Made by a program: the position numbers and the translations under genes. A stretch of DNA of 13,893 nucleotides from G001797105 sp964528155 (GTDB lineage Bacteria > Chloroflexota > Anaerolineae > Anaerolineales > E44-bin32), in the NCBI GenBank assembly GCA_964528155.1, contig CAZGRL010000095.1:1-13893 (forward strand). The letters are read 5' to 3'. Under the pieces are notes generated by a model. It saw nothing but the letters and a program-made list of their open reading frames with translations, did not search any database and was not told the DNA's origin. Position 1 is the stretch's first letter; each line of letters begins with the position of its first letter. Below are positions 7,184-13,874 of the stretch, piece by piece.

Positions 7184-7240
7184 AGCGAACGCGCTCCAAT
7201 CCCAACGCGCGGGGGCATGCCTCCGCGCTGGGGCTTCGCT
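7184..7240. repeat. Compound bulged hairpin element
   Basis: An outer 6-bp stem (AGCGAA 7184-7189 with TTCGCT 7235-7240) encloses an inner hairpin. In the inner hairpin CCCA (7201-7204) pairs with TGGG (7229-7232), then after a 2-nt bulge 7207-7215 pairs with 7220-7228 over 9 bp (one G-T), with a CATG loop. It does not resemble a terminator, since no T-tract follows. It may be a REP-like dispersed element or a structured leader segment of rnz. Confidence 0.5.
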
Positions 7241-7327
7241 CGCATTCATCAGTACGGATCGTTCACGGTGCCGTCGTCTCTCCAACGCCTCGCGGGCCGG
7301 GAAGAGATGGCTGGGTAGTGGTTAAGG

Positions 7328-7333
7328 TACAAT
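7328..7333 (+). promoter_or_regulatory. Candidate -10 box upstream of rnz
   Basis: TACAAT is a 5/6 match to the -10 consensus and lies about 50 nt before the GTG start of rnz. No good -35 hexamer is visible at the usual distance. If active, transcription would start near 7340, which would exclude the upstream in-frame ATG at 7332. Confidence 0.35.
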
Positions 7334-7382
7334 GGAAAGGTCGGCCTCCGGGCCGCATGTTCGTCTGTCTCGGGGGTCCCCC

Positions 7383-8303
7383 GTGTTCGACCTCATCTTC
7401 CTTGGGACATCTGCCTCGGCTCCCTCGGTCCACCGCGGCCTATCGGCTCAGGTGGTCAGCTTTCGCGACCATCGATTCCTGATTGATTGCGGCGAAGGAA
7501 CCCAACGCCAGATCTTGCGTTCGGGGATAGGTTTCCGTCGCCTCAACCGCATCCTCATCACCCATGGACACCTTGACCACATCCTGGGGCTGGCCGGCCT
7601 TCTGTCAACTTTCTCGCGCTGGGAGGCGATAGAGCATCTCGAAATCTGGGCCGGCGCCTGGGCGATGGAGAGGATCAGGGACTTGCTTTTCGGAGTCGTG
7701 TTGCGCGGAGGCCGCCCGCCGATCGAGATTGAACTGATCGAGATCCATGACGGCGTCTTGATCGAGAATGAGAGCTTTCGCCTCTCGGCGTTCCCCGTCT
7801 CTCACCGCGGGCCGGGTTGCTACGGCTTCGTTTTCGAGGAATCTGCCCACCGCCCGTTCCTCCCAGGTCGGGCCGAAGAGCTCGGCGTCCCGGCCGGGCC
7901 GATCCGCGGCGACCTGGTCAAAGGGTTGTCGGTCACATTGCCTGACGGCAAGGTTGTGTCTCCCGAAGACGTACTCGGACCTGCACGCCGCGGGACGCGC
8001 TTTGTGCACGTCGGCGATTGCGGAAGGACGGAGGGGCTGATCGAACACTGTCGCGAGGCAGACGGACTGGTGATTGAGGCGACCTACCTGGAGGTCGAGG
8101 CCGATCTCGCGCGCGAGTTCGGTCACCTGACGGCCCTGCAGGCGGCCCAACTGGCGCGCGACGCGGGCGTCGGCAAGCTCTTGCTCACACACATCTCCCG
8201 CCGCTACCGCGAGCGCGAGATCTATGAAGAAGCCAGCAAGGTCTTCCCCAACGTCAGCGTCGCTCGGGACTTCGACATTCATCAGATCCGCCGACCGGAC
8301 TGA
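7383..8303 (+). CDS. rnz: Ribonuclease Z (tRNA 3' endonuclease)
   Basis: This metallo-beta-lactamase-fold enzyme cleaves pre-tRNA 3' trailers. Counting from GTG 7383 it has 306 residues, normal for the bacterial enzyme. It begins FDLIFLGTSASAP, the typical N-terminus. The metal site is THGHLDH, with ligands His61, His63, Asp65 and His66. The other ligand motifs also appear: FPVSHRGPGCYGF, VHVGDCGRTEG, FGHLTA and LTHISRRY. The substrate-binding insertion contains LPDGKVVSPEDVLGPARRG. An in-frame ATG at 7332 would add 17 residues that do not belong to the family, so GTG is preferred; a GGGGG run sits 6-10 nt upstream inside the palindrome GGGGGTCCCCC. It stands alone, apparently with its own promoter. 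Confidence 0.93.
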   Translation: MFDLIFLGTSASAPSVHRGLSAQVVSFRDHRFLIDCGEGTQRQILRSGIGFRRLNRILITHGHLDHILGLAGLLSTFSRWEAIEHLEIWAGAWAMERIRDLLFGVVLRGGRPPIEIELIEIHDGVLIENESFRLSAFPVSHRGPGCYGFVFEESAHRPFLPGRAEELGVPAGPIRGDLVKGLSVTLPDGKVVSPEDVLGPARRGTRFVHVGDCGRTEGLIEHCREADGLVIEATYLEVEADLAREFGHLTALQAAQLARDAGVGKLLLTHISRRYREREIYEEASKVFPNVSVARDFDIHQIRRPD

Positions 8304-8464
8304 GCCTTCTCAAGCTCCTCCCATCTCACGCCCGCGTCAAACGCGGCGGGCCCGACCTGCCCATCTCCCGGTCAATAGACGTCCAAAGCAGATCACACCC
8401 AACCCGCGCTCGTGAGGGCGTCCCACCATTTGTCCGTTCTGACTATGAGCTGAAGGGACGAAGG

Positions 8465-8487
8465 CCCCCACCCCTGAGCCCTCCCCC
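8465..8487 (-). other. G-quadruplex motif
   Basis: On the minus strand four G runs of 5, 3, 4 and 5 are separated by loops A, CTCA and T. This meets the canonical intramolecular G-quadruplex pattern with short loops. It lies about 160 nt after the rnz stop, so it is on the template strand for plus-strand transcription. Folding in the cell is inferred only. Confidence 0.6.
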
Positions 8488-8540
8488 GACCACCGACTTG
8501 ATGAATGGCTGGAGTCGGCATTGGCGGGGGGGGGAATGTC

Positions 8541-8591
8541 CGCAGAAATGAGAGCGCAGGCGGCTGCGCCGCCTGCGCTCTCATTTCTGCG
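8541..8591. repeat. 24-bp perfect hairpin with GGCGGC-TGC-GCCGCC core
   Basis: Arms 8541-8564 and 8568-8591 pair perfectly over 24 bp around a TGC loop. There is no T-tract on either side, so it is not a standard terminator. The central 15 nt differ at one position from the core of the hairpin at 5386-5438, while the outer arms are unrelated. A G9 tract ends six bases upstream. Confidence 0.8.
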
Positions 8592-8629
8592 AGGCCACGT
8601 GATGGAGTAGACGCGGCCGCCACACCAGA

Positions 8630-8658
8630 TTGACCTGGCCCAGACTGGGAGTTAGAAT
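8630..8658 (+). promoter_or_regulatory. Promoter of the FmdB-type gene
   Basis: TTGACC (8630-8635) and TAGAAT (8653-8658) are separated by exactly 17 nt, each 5/6 to consensus. The predicted start near 8665 leaves a leader of about 24 nt carrying GGAG 5 nt before the ATG at 8689. Confidence 0.75.
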
Positions 8659-8688
8659 CACACAAGATATAGCGAATCTGGAGCCCGA

Positions 8689-8913
8689 ATGCCCATCTAC
8701 GAGTACGTTTGCCTTGACTGTCACGAGCAATTCGATGCCTTTCGGCCGATGGCCGAGGCCGATTCACCGATCACCTGTGTCGAATGCGAGAGCGAGCACA
8801 CCTCGCGCACCATATCGGTGTTCTTCGCCCAGAGCGGCGGGCGTGCCGTCGCCGGGACGAGCTCTGGCTGCGCTCATTGCAGCGGCGGAACGTGTTCAGC
8901 CTGCGGAGTGTGA
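8689..8913 (+). CDS. FmdB-type zinc ribbon protein
   Basis: This 74-residue protein begins MPIYEYVCLDC, the signature of the FmdB/putative regulatory zinc ribbon family. Cysteine pairs C8/C11 and C30/C33 should hold one zinc ion. A second set, C61/C64 and C69/C72, lies in a Ser/Gly/Cys-rich tail (GCAHCSGGTCSAC) that is also common in the family and might bind a second metal. Size is typical. The start is supported by GGAG 5 nt upstream and a good promoter. The name comes from a presumed regulator of formamidase expression in Methylophilus; the real role in most bacteria is unknown. It is monocistronic, with a terminator hairpin 36 nt after the stop. Confidence 0.88.
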   Translation: MPIYEYVCLDCHEQFDAFRPMAEADSPITCVECESEHTSRTISVFFAQSGGRAVAGTSSGCAHCSGGTCSACGV

Positions 8914-8948
8914 GCGCCACTTGATCGAGCGAGGCGACAACAAATGAT

Positions 8949-8976
8949 GAGCGGCGCCTGGTTTCGGGCGCCGCTC
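8949..8976. terminator. Bidirectional terminator between convergent genes
   Basis: A 10-bp GC-rich stem (8949-8958 with 8967-8976, 8-nt loop) can be lengthened by ATGAT/ATCAT flanks with a small bulge. On the plus strand it is followed by TTATCAT, on the minus strand by ATCATTTG. It lies between the convergent FmdB-type and acylphosphatase genes and could serve both. Confidence 0.65.
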
Positions 8977-9064
8977 TTATCATCTCCGACGAATCTGACT
9001 TGCTCAGCGTAAGCTGGCGTTTCACGAGCTGTGGGCAAGCCCCGTCAATCCGAGCGAGATCGGA

Positions 9065-9406
9065 CTACCAGCGGACGGCGAACTCCTGGTAAGAATCTGT
9101 GGGGGGTTCCCATTCGACCACGACTTCGATGACACGGGCGGAAGGCGGCCCATGATGACACCAATCGACGACCTCGCGCACCGATGATTCGTCCCCCTCG
9201 AATGTCGCCTCCACCCGCCCGTCGCGCAGGTTTCGAACCCAACCGGTAACCCCGAGCTCGCGCGCCTTCCTCACCGTGTAATAGCGAAAGTTCACCCCCT
9301 GGACACGTCCCGAAATCGTTACGTGCGCCGCCGTGTCAGCCAATCCACCGACCTCAAGTGTCTTCTCAGACCAGCCGCGGCCGCATGGCCGAGACCCATC
9401 TGGCAT
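9065..9406 (-). CDS. acyP: Acylphosphatase
   Basis: Acylphosphatase hydrolyses acyl phosphates such as acetyl phosphate or 1,3-bisphosphoglycerate in the cytoplasm. The family motif GRVQGVNFRYYT is at residues 33-44 with catalytic Arg41, followed by GVTGWVRNLRDGRVE with catalytic Asn59. The end PTDSYQEFAVRW is typical. From ATG 9406 the protein has 113 residues, about 20 more than usual; the ATG has a strong GGGGAGG ribosome site but very close (3 nt). A TTG at 9343-9345 with GAGG 8 nt upstream would give about 92 residues, the family norm, so the true start is uncertain. It follows nuoM by 61 nt on the same strand and is probably read through from the nuo genes. No functional link to complex I is known to me. 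Confidence 0.9.
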   Translation of the reverse strand: MPDGSRPCGRGWSEKTLEVGGLADTAAHVTISGRVQGVNFRYYTVRKARELGVTGWVRNLRDGRVEATFEGDESSVREVVDWCHHGPPSARVIEVVVEWEPPTDSYQEFAVRW

Positions 9407-9467
9407 CTTCCTCCCCTCACAATCCCCCTTGGGAAGGAGGCGCGCCTGGTGGTCGCCCGGTAGCGGA

Positions 9468-10933
9468 TCAGTGCATGGCGATCGCAGCTGCCTGCAACCC
9501 CTGGGCAAGCTTGGCGATCGACGGCCCCATCAAATCGAAGAATGGCTTCGGGTACAGCCCGATCCAGAAGATCAGCACAATCAGCGGAAGCAGAGTGAGG
9601 ATCTCCCGCGCTCGGATATCCTTGAGCCCCTTGTTCTCCTCGTGAGTGACCGGACCCAAGAACATCTTCTGGTACATCGTCAGGATGTAGACCGCCGCCA
9701 GAATGACACCCAAGGCGGCGATGGCCGCGAACAGACTCGTGTTCAGCACCTTTGACCCGAAGCTGCCGAGCAAGATCGTGAACTCCCCGACAAAGCCGTT
9801 CAACCCCGGCAGCGCCATAGATGAGAGACATACGACCAATGCGAACGCGGCGTAGATCGGCATGATCTTCCACAGTCCGCCGAATTGGCTCATCTCACGC
9901 GTATGCCGCCGCTCGTAGATCATCCCGACGATCAAGAACAGCGCGCCTGTGCTCAATCCGTGGTTCACCATCTGCAGCAGGCTTCCCTGCAAGCCTTGCC
10001 CGTTGAGCGCGAACAATCCAAGCATCACAAAGCCCATATGGCTCACCGACGAGAAAGCCACAAGCTTCTTGACATCCGTTTGGGCGAACGACACGATGGC
10101 ACCGTAAATGATCCCGACGACGGCGATCCCCGCCAGCCATGGCGCCAGTTGGATGGCCGCCTGGGGGAACAGCGACAGGTTGAAGCGCAAGAAGCCGTAG
10201 CTTCCCATCTTCAGCAGAACACCGGCGAGGATAACCGACCCGGCTGTCGGGGCTTCGACGTGGGCGTCCGGGAGCCACGAATGCAGGGGCCACATTGGGA
10301 CTTTGATGGCAAACGCCGCGGCGAACGCCAGGAATAGCCAAAGTTGAATGTTCGTCGGGATGTTCGCGCCAGCGACAAGATCCGGCAGCGAGAACGTGTG
10401 CCCGGCGATTCCCAGCCACAGGATTGCCAGCAACATCAGCACCGAACCTGCCATGGTGTACAGGAAGAACTTGATGGCCGCATAGATCCGCCGAGGCCCA
10501 CCGTACAGGCCGATCAAGAAGTACATCGGGACCAGGCTGAACTCCCAGAAGATGTAGAAAAGGAACAAGTCAAGCGAAAGGAAAACACCGAGCATCCCCG
10601 TTTCAAGCAAGAGGAAGAAGATCATGAAGTTCTTGACGCCGTCCTCGACGGCNNNNNNNNNNTCAGCAGGAGCAGGAGGATGCTCAGCCCATCGACGCCC
10701 AATTGATACGAGATCTGGTAGCCGCCGACTTCGATCCACGGTGCGCGAATGACCATCTGGAGTTCGGGATTGGCGATGTCGAATCGGGCAAGAACCAGGA
10801 TCGCCAGCCCCAGGGTCACGAGCGAACTGATCAACGCCGTCCAGCGGATAGCGCCTTTCTGCTCCTCACGAATGAAGAGGATCGCAATGGCCCCAACGAC
10901 CGGGAAGAACACGACAAGCGTCAGAAGATCCAT
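9468..10933 (-). CDS. nuoM: NADH-quinone oxidoreductase subunit M (interrupted by an assembly gap)
   Basis: NuoM is one of three antiporter-like proton-pumping subunits in the membrane arm of respiratory complex I. The first 90 residues (MDLLTLVVFFPVVGAIAILF to GVDGLSILLLLL) and the last 394 (AVEDGVKNFMIFFLLLETGM onward) lie on each side of 10 Ns. Key features are the glutamate in FYIFWEFSLVPMYF, the lysine in FAIKVPMWPLHSWLPDAHVEAPT, the lysine in VLLKMGSYGFLRF, and SVSHMGFVMLG. The two parts are in different frames across the written gap. A true gap of about 44 nt would restore the frame and the usual 495-500 residue length. The start is ATG with AGGA upstream. It lies 79 nt after nuoL. No nuoN follows; an acylphosphatase gene does. 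Confidence 0.93.
10653..10662. other. Assembly gap of 10 Ns
   Basis: Ten Ns interrupt nuoM at the helix following GVDGLS. The flanks keep good NuoM similarity but frame continuity requires a missing length of 2 modulo 3, so 10 cannot be the true length. The left edge is a repetitive CTCCTG leucine-codon run, which may have caused the break. Confidence 0.95.
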
Positions 10934-10970
10934 TTGCGTTCCTTTCCTTTGTGACAGCCCCGGAGAATGA

Positions 10971-10999
10971 GCAGGCGAGCGCGGTTCGCTCCCACCTGC
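10971..10999. repeat. nuoL-nuoM intercistronic imperfect hairpin
   Basis: GCAGG (10971-10975) pairs with CCTGC (10995-10999), and GAGCG (10977-10981) with CGCTC (10987-10991), joined by small asymmetric internal bases. It lies in the 79-nt spacer between nuoL and nuoM and has no U-tract. It may affect message stability. Confidence 0.4.
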
Positions 11000-11012
11000 G
11001 GGACGTCACGGT

Positions 11013-13112
11013 TTAACGAAATTGAAGGATCATGTACCCCAGGATCACGATCGCCCCGGCGAGTACGACAAGCGCATAATTGCGCACGTAACCCGTCTGG
11101 GTCCGGCGCAGACGAGCACCAAGAGCTTGGATCGAACGCCCCAGATTGTTGGCCAGGTCATCGATGATCTTCAAGTCGACAGCGTTGGCCAAGAAAGACG
11201 AGAACAGCTGGTACCCGCCTCCGATCAGCCCCCGATGGACCCAGCGCTCCCAGATCTCGCTGCCCGATTCGGGCAGTCCCTCGCGTATAACCAGAGCGTT
11301 CGCCAACCCTCGATAGGGGCGGACGACGATGAAGTCATACAACTCATCAACCCACCACTTGCGCTCCATGCCGACGAAGACCGGACCGAGCAAGCGCCGC
11401 AGCGGTTCGGTTTTGCCACCTTCGGCGGCGAGGCACCTGCCGTACAGCCTCCAGGCGAGTGCGATCGCCAGGAGAGCCACAATGGTCGATGTTCCTGAAA
11501 TGGTGAGTTCAAACGGGGTCGGGTGAACGTGCTCCAGTGTGTGCCCGAGCCAATCCGTCAGCGTGTGAACGCCAGGCAGGTTGATACCGCCGCCCACGAT
11601 GGCCAGAGCTGCGAGCGCCATCAACGGGACGGTCATTACCGGCGGGTTCTCTCTGGCATGGGCTGCCGCTTGTGTGCGCGCCTGACCACCGAAGACCATC
11701 AGGATCTGGCGGAACATGTAGAAGGCCGTCAAGAACGCGGCCACAGCCAGCAGCAAGTAGATCCCGAAATGAGTATGCATGGCATCCGTCAGGATTTCAT
11801 CCTTGGAGAAGAAGCCCGCCAGAGGTGGGATGCCGGAGATTGCCAACGCCGCGATCAGGTAGACCCAGAACGTGACCTTCATCCGTGAGCGCAGTCCACC
11901 CATATTGCGCATGTCCTGCGGATCGAACTCCTGGCCATGCCCGCCACCGTGTCCCTCAACCTCGTGGTGCCCGTGCTCAATCCCCTGGATCACCGATCCG
12001 GCCGAGAGGAAGAGCAGCGCCTTGAAGAAAGCATGGGTCAATAAGTGAAACATGCCGGCGACGTACGCGCCCATGCCGACGGCCGCGACCATGTAGCCAA
12101 GCTGACTGATCGTCGAGTAGGCCAGGACTTTCTTGATGTCGAATTGGGCAACGGCGATGGTCGCCGAGAATAGCGCCGTCACCGCGCCCACGATCGCAAC
12201 CATGTTGGCCGAGAACGGCGCCAGGCCGAAGAGGACGTGATTCCTGGCGATCATATAGATCCCGGCGGTGACCATCGTCGCCGCGTGAATCAACGCCGAA
12301 ACAGGAGTCGGGCCGGCCATCGCATCCGGCAGCCATACGAACAAAGGCAGCTGCGCCGACTTGCCGGCCGCGCCCAGCAACAGGAACAAGGTGATTGCCG
12401 TGATCACTCCCTGCAACGCCGGGCCGGCCAGCTCAGCCTTGCGGAAAACTTCATCGAATTGCAGCGTTCCGAATGTTGTGAATACCAGGAAGATCGCCAG
12501 CATGAAACCAAAGTCGCCGATACGATTGACGACGAAAGCCTTCTTGCCGGCGATGGCATTTCCGATGCCGTCCTTGCCCTTCTCAAACCAGAAACCGATC
12601 AAGAGGTAGGAACACAGGCCGACGCCTTCCCAGCCGACAAACATCATCGCAAAGTTGTCGGCTGTCACCAGGACCATCATCGTCGCGACAAACAGGTTGA
12701 AGAAGACGAAGAAGCGCGTGTAGCGGGAAGGCTCTCCTTGCAGCCTGACGTCGGTATGCATGTAGCCGATCGCGTATACATGGATCAACAAGCTCACGCC
12801 GGTGACCATCAGCATCATCGTGACGGAGAGCGTGTCGATCTTGAGCGCCCAGGGTACGGAGAAACCCCCAAGAGCGATCCAGTTGGCAAGGACGACCGTC
12901 TCGCCCTCCGGGCTCCCTTGCAGGGCGACGAATTCCACGATCGCCACGCCGAAAGCTGCGGCAACAGCAAGGCTGGCCAGGGTGCCGGCGAAGCGCTCGC
13001 CCAGGCGCCGGCCGAAAATCATGTTGATGAGCAGTCCCATGACGGGGAAGAAGATCACCAGCGGCGCATACGCGAACAGACTGCCACCCTGGGCAAGACC
13101 GGTCACTGACAT
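11013..13112 (-). CDS. nuoL: NADH-quinone oxidoreductase subunit L
   Basis: This 699-residue protein is the largest antiporter-like subunit of complex I. Visible family blocks are the FNLFVATMMVLVTADNFAMM helix, FVGWEGVGLCSYLLIGFW with the conserved glutamate, NRIGDFGFMLA, GAAGKSAQLPLFVWLPDAMAGPTPVSALIHAATMVTAGIY with the essential lysine and histidines, and STISQLGYM. The block HLLTHAFFKALLFLSAGSVI is also present. The C-terminus carries the long lateral helix region and a final membrane anchor. A histidine/glycine-rich loop occupies about residues 376-396, expanded relative to the short loop of E. coli. The ATG has GGAGG 6 nt upstream. It heads the visible nuoL-nuoM-acyP cluster. No nuoK is found in the 781 bases upstream, unlike the usual nuoJ-K-L-M-N order. 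Confidence 0.96.
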   Translation of the reverse strand: MSVTGLAQGGSLFAYAPLVIFFPVMGLLINMIFGRRLGERFAGTLASLAVAAAFGVAIVEFVALQGSPEGETVVLANWIALGGFSVPWALKIDTLSVTMMLMVTGVSLLIHVYAIGYMHTDVRLQGEPSRYTRFFVFFNLFVATMMVLVTADNFAMMFVGWEGVGLCSYLLIGFWFEKGKDGIGNAIAGKKAFVVNRIGDFGFMLAIFLVFTTFGTLQFDEVFRKAELAGPALQGVITAITLFLLLGAAGKSAQLPLFVWLPDAMAGPTPVSALIHAATMVTAGIYMIARNHVLFGLAPFSANMVAIVGAVTALFSATIAVAQFDIKKVLAYSTISQLGYMVAAVGMGAYVAGMFHLLTHAFFKALLFLSAGSVIQGIEHGHHEVEGHGGGHGQEFDPQDMRNMGGLRSRMKVTFWVYLIAALAISGIPPLAGFFSKDEILTDAMHTHFGIYLLLAVAAFLTAFYMFRQILMVFGGQARTQAAAHARENPPVMTVPLMALAALAIVGGGINLPGVHTLTDWLGHTLEHVHPTPFELTISGTSTIVALLAIALAWRLYGRCLAAEGGKTEPLRRLLGPVFVGMERKWWVDELYDFIVVRPYRGLANALVIREGLPESGSEIWERWVHRGLIGGGYQLFSSFLANAVDLKIIDDLANNLGRSIQALGARLRRTQTGYVRNYALVVLAGAIVILGYMILQFR

Positions 13113-13219
13113 CCCGACCCTCCACGAGCGAACAAGATCGGTTTCAAAGCCGTCGCACTCCGACTAGCGTGCAAGGGGTTGCCCGGACTCACTGGACGAA
13201 CTCCTGGATCGACCGCAGG

Positions 13220-13431
13220 ATGATGGTCACTTCAGATCGAACCAGGACGGATTTCTTCCAGACGCGGATCGCCATGTATGAGGGGTCCGGCAAGAGCGGT
13301 TCGCCGAACGCGCACACGCATTCGTCCGGCCGGCGTCTGCATTCGCAGGCTTGGCCGGCGCCACTCAACCATCACTGCTGGCCGAACAATTGGAGGATCT
13401 GGCGGTTCGTGGCTTGAGCGGAGCAGACTGA
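13220..13431 (+). pseudogene. Possible frameshifted small gene remnant
   Basis: A plus-strand frame from ATG 13220 reads to MYEG at 13274-13285, and a second frame reads VRQERFAERAHAF through QLEDLAVRGLSGAD to a TGA at 13429-13431. The two would join if the GGGG run at 13282-13285 had one more G. The second part has protein-like composition with alternating hydrophobic and charged residues. I recognise no family, and a chance origin is quite possible. The stop overlaps the left arm of the 11-bp inverted repeat. Confidence 0.2.
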
Positions 13432-13440
13432 GTGAAAACT
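13430..13440 (+). repeat. Left copy of 11-bp inverted repeat
   Basis: GAGTGAAAACT here is found in exact inverted form at 13864-13874. Both copies run inward into C-rich sequence: CCCCGGC on this side, GTCCCGCCC on the other. The spacing is 445 bp end to end. Such ends resemble insertion-element termini, but no target duplication or transposase is visible. Confidence 0.4.
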
Positions 13441-13551
13441 CCCCGGCTCGGAGCCTTCTTACGAACGCCAGGTCACTTGTCATCCGACACCAAGTGACGG
13501 ATCAAGATCGGTGTCAGGCCAGAGGCTTATCTGGCCCGCAAGAGTCCGTAA

Positions 13552-13581
13552 ATTCTATCACAAGCCGGCGAAGCCGGTCAA
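13552..13581 (-). promoter_or_regulatory. Candidate distal promoter for nuoL
   Basis: On the minus strand TTGACC (13576-13581) and TAGAAT (13552-13557) are 18 nt apart, each 5/6 to consensus. Transcription would start near 13545, giving a leader of over 400 nt before nuoL that includes the hairpins at 13517-13536 and 13472-13498. A CCGGC-TTC-GCCGG palindrome overlaps the -35 box and spacer. Confidence 0.4.
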
Positions 13582-13863
13582 AGCGAACCGCGATCCGGGG
13601 TGCGTCCCGGTCGGGTTGGCATGAACCTTTGCGGACGCAGGTGCTTAAGGGTGCAGCGCCTCACCGGCCGGCCATGCTTGGAGCCCCTCCACTCCCAGGC
13701 CACGGCGCCCTTTCTTGGACCTGACATTCACAAGCCAAAGTCAGGCTCCAGGCAGGGATGGCCAACTTCATGCCGTCGTATCGGACTCCATCAGCGGCCA
13801 TTTGCGTAGGGGGTAGAGGGAGGCGTGGAGGGAGAAGCGGGCGGTGGACCCATTGGGCGGGAC

Positions 13864-13874
13864 AGTTTTCACTC
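13864..13874 (-). repeat. Right copy of 11-bp inverted repeat
   Basis: AGTTTTCACTC is the exact reverse complement of 13430-13440. It is preceded by GGGCGGGAC, matching the C-rich inner flank of the left copy when inverted. Only 19 bases follow it, so an element extending further right would be cut by the window end. Confidence 0.4.

Larger units (their letters stand above)
7069..7382. other. Gene-free stretch between copD-like gene and rnz
   Basis: No frame here gives a protein with recognisable composition. It holds a possible plus-strand terminator (7132-7166), a bulged hairpin element (7184-7240) and a TACAAT box near the rnz start. A small imperfect hairpin also begins directly after the copD-like stop codon (7070-7096). 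Confidence 0.7.
8304..8688. other. Gene-free stretch between rnz and the FmdB-type gene
   Basis: I see no coding potential on either strand. The stretch contains a small perfect hairpin just after rnz (8332-8346), a C-rich block that is a G-quadruplex motif on the minus strand (8465-8487), a run of nine Gs (8526-8534), a 24-bp perfect hairpin (8541-8591) and a promoter for the next gene (8630-8658). Confidence 0.75.

Noticed and set aside
7605..8282. 225-codon open frame antisense to rnz
   Set aside because: rnz on the other strand carries all catalytic motifs; the antisense frame has none.
8393..8767. Minus-strand open frame across the G-rich intergenic region
   Set aside because: It covers the hairpin, the promoter and the start of the FmdB-type gene, and its composition is low-complexity Pro/Arg/Ser.
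9407..9508. Extension of acylphosphatase to 9508
   Set aside because: It would start at a TTG inside nuoM and add non-family residues; ATG 9406 has a strong ribosome site.
12237..13109. 290-codon open frame antisense to nuoL
   Set aside because: Its Asp/Gln/His/Arg-rich composition is the usual antisense product of hydrophobic membrane-protein codons.
13278..13809. Overlapping plus-strand frames at 13278-13724 and 13600-13809
   Set aside because: Both are rich in Arg, Ser and Pro with no recognisable motifs and no ribosome sites; they cross several perfect hairpins.
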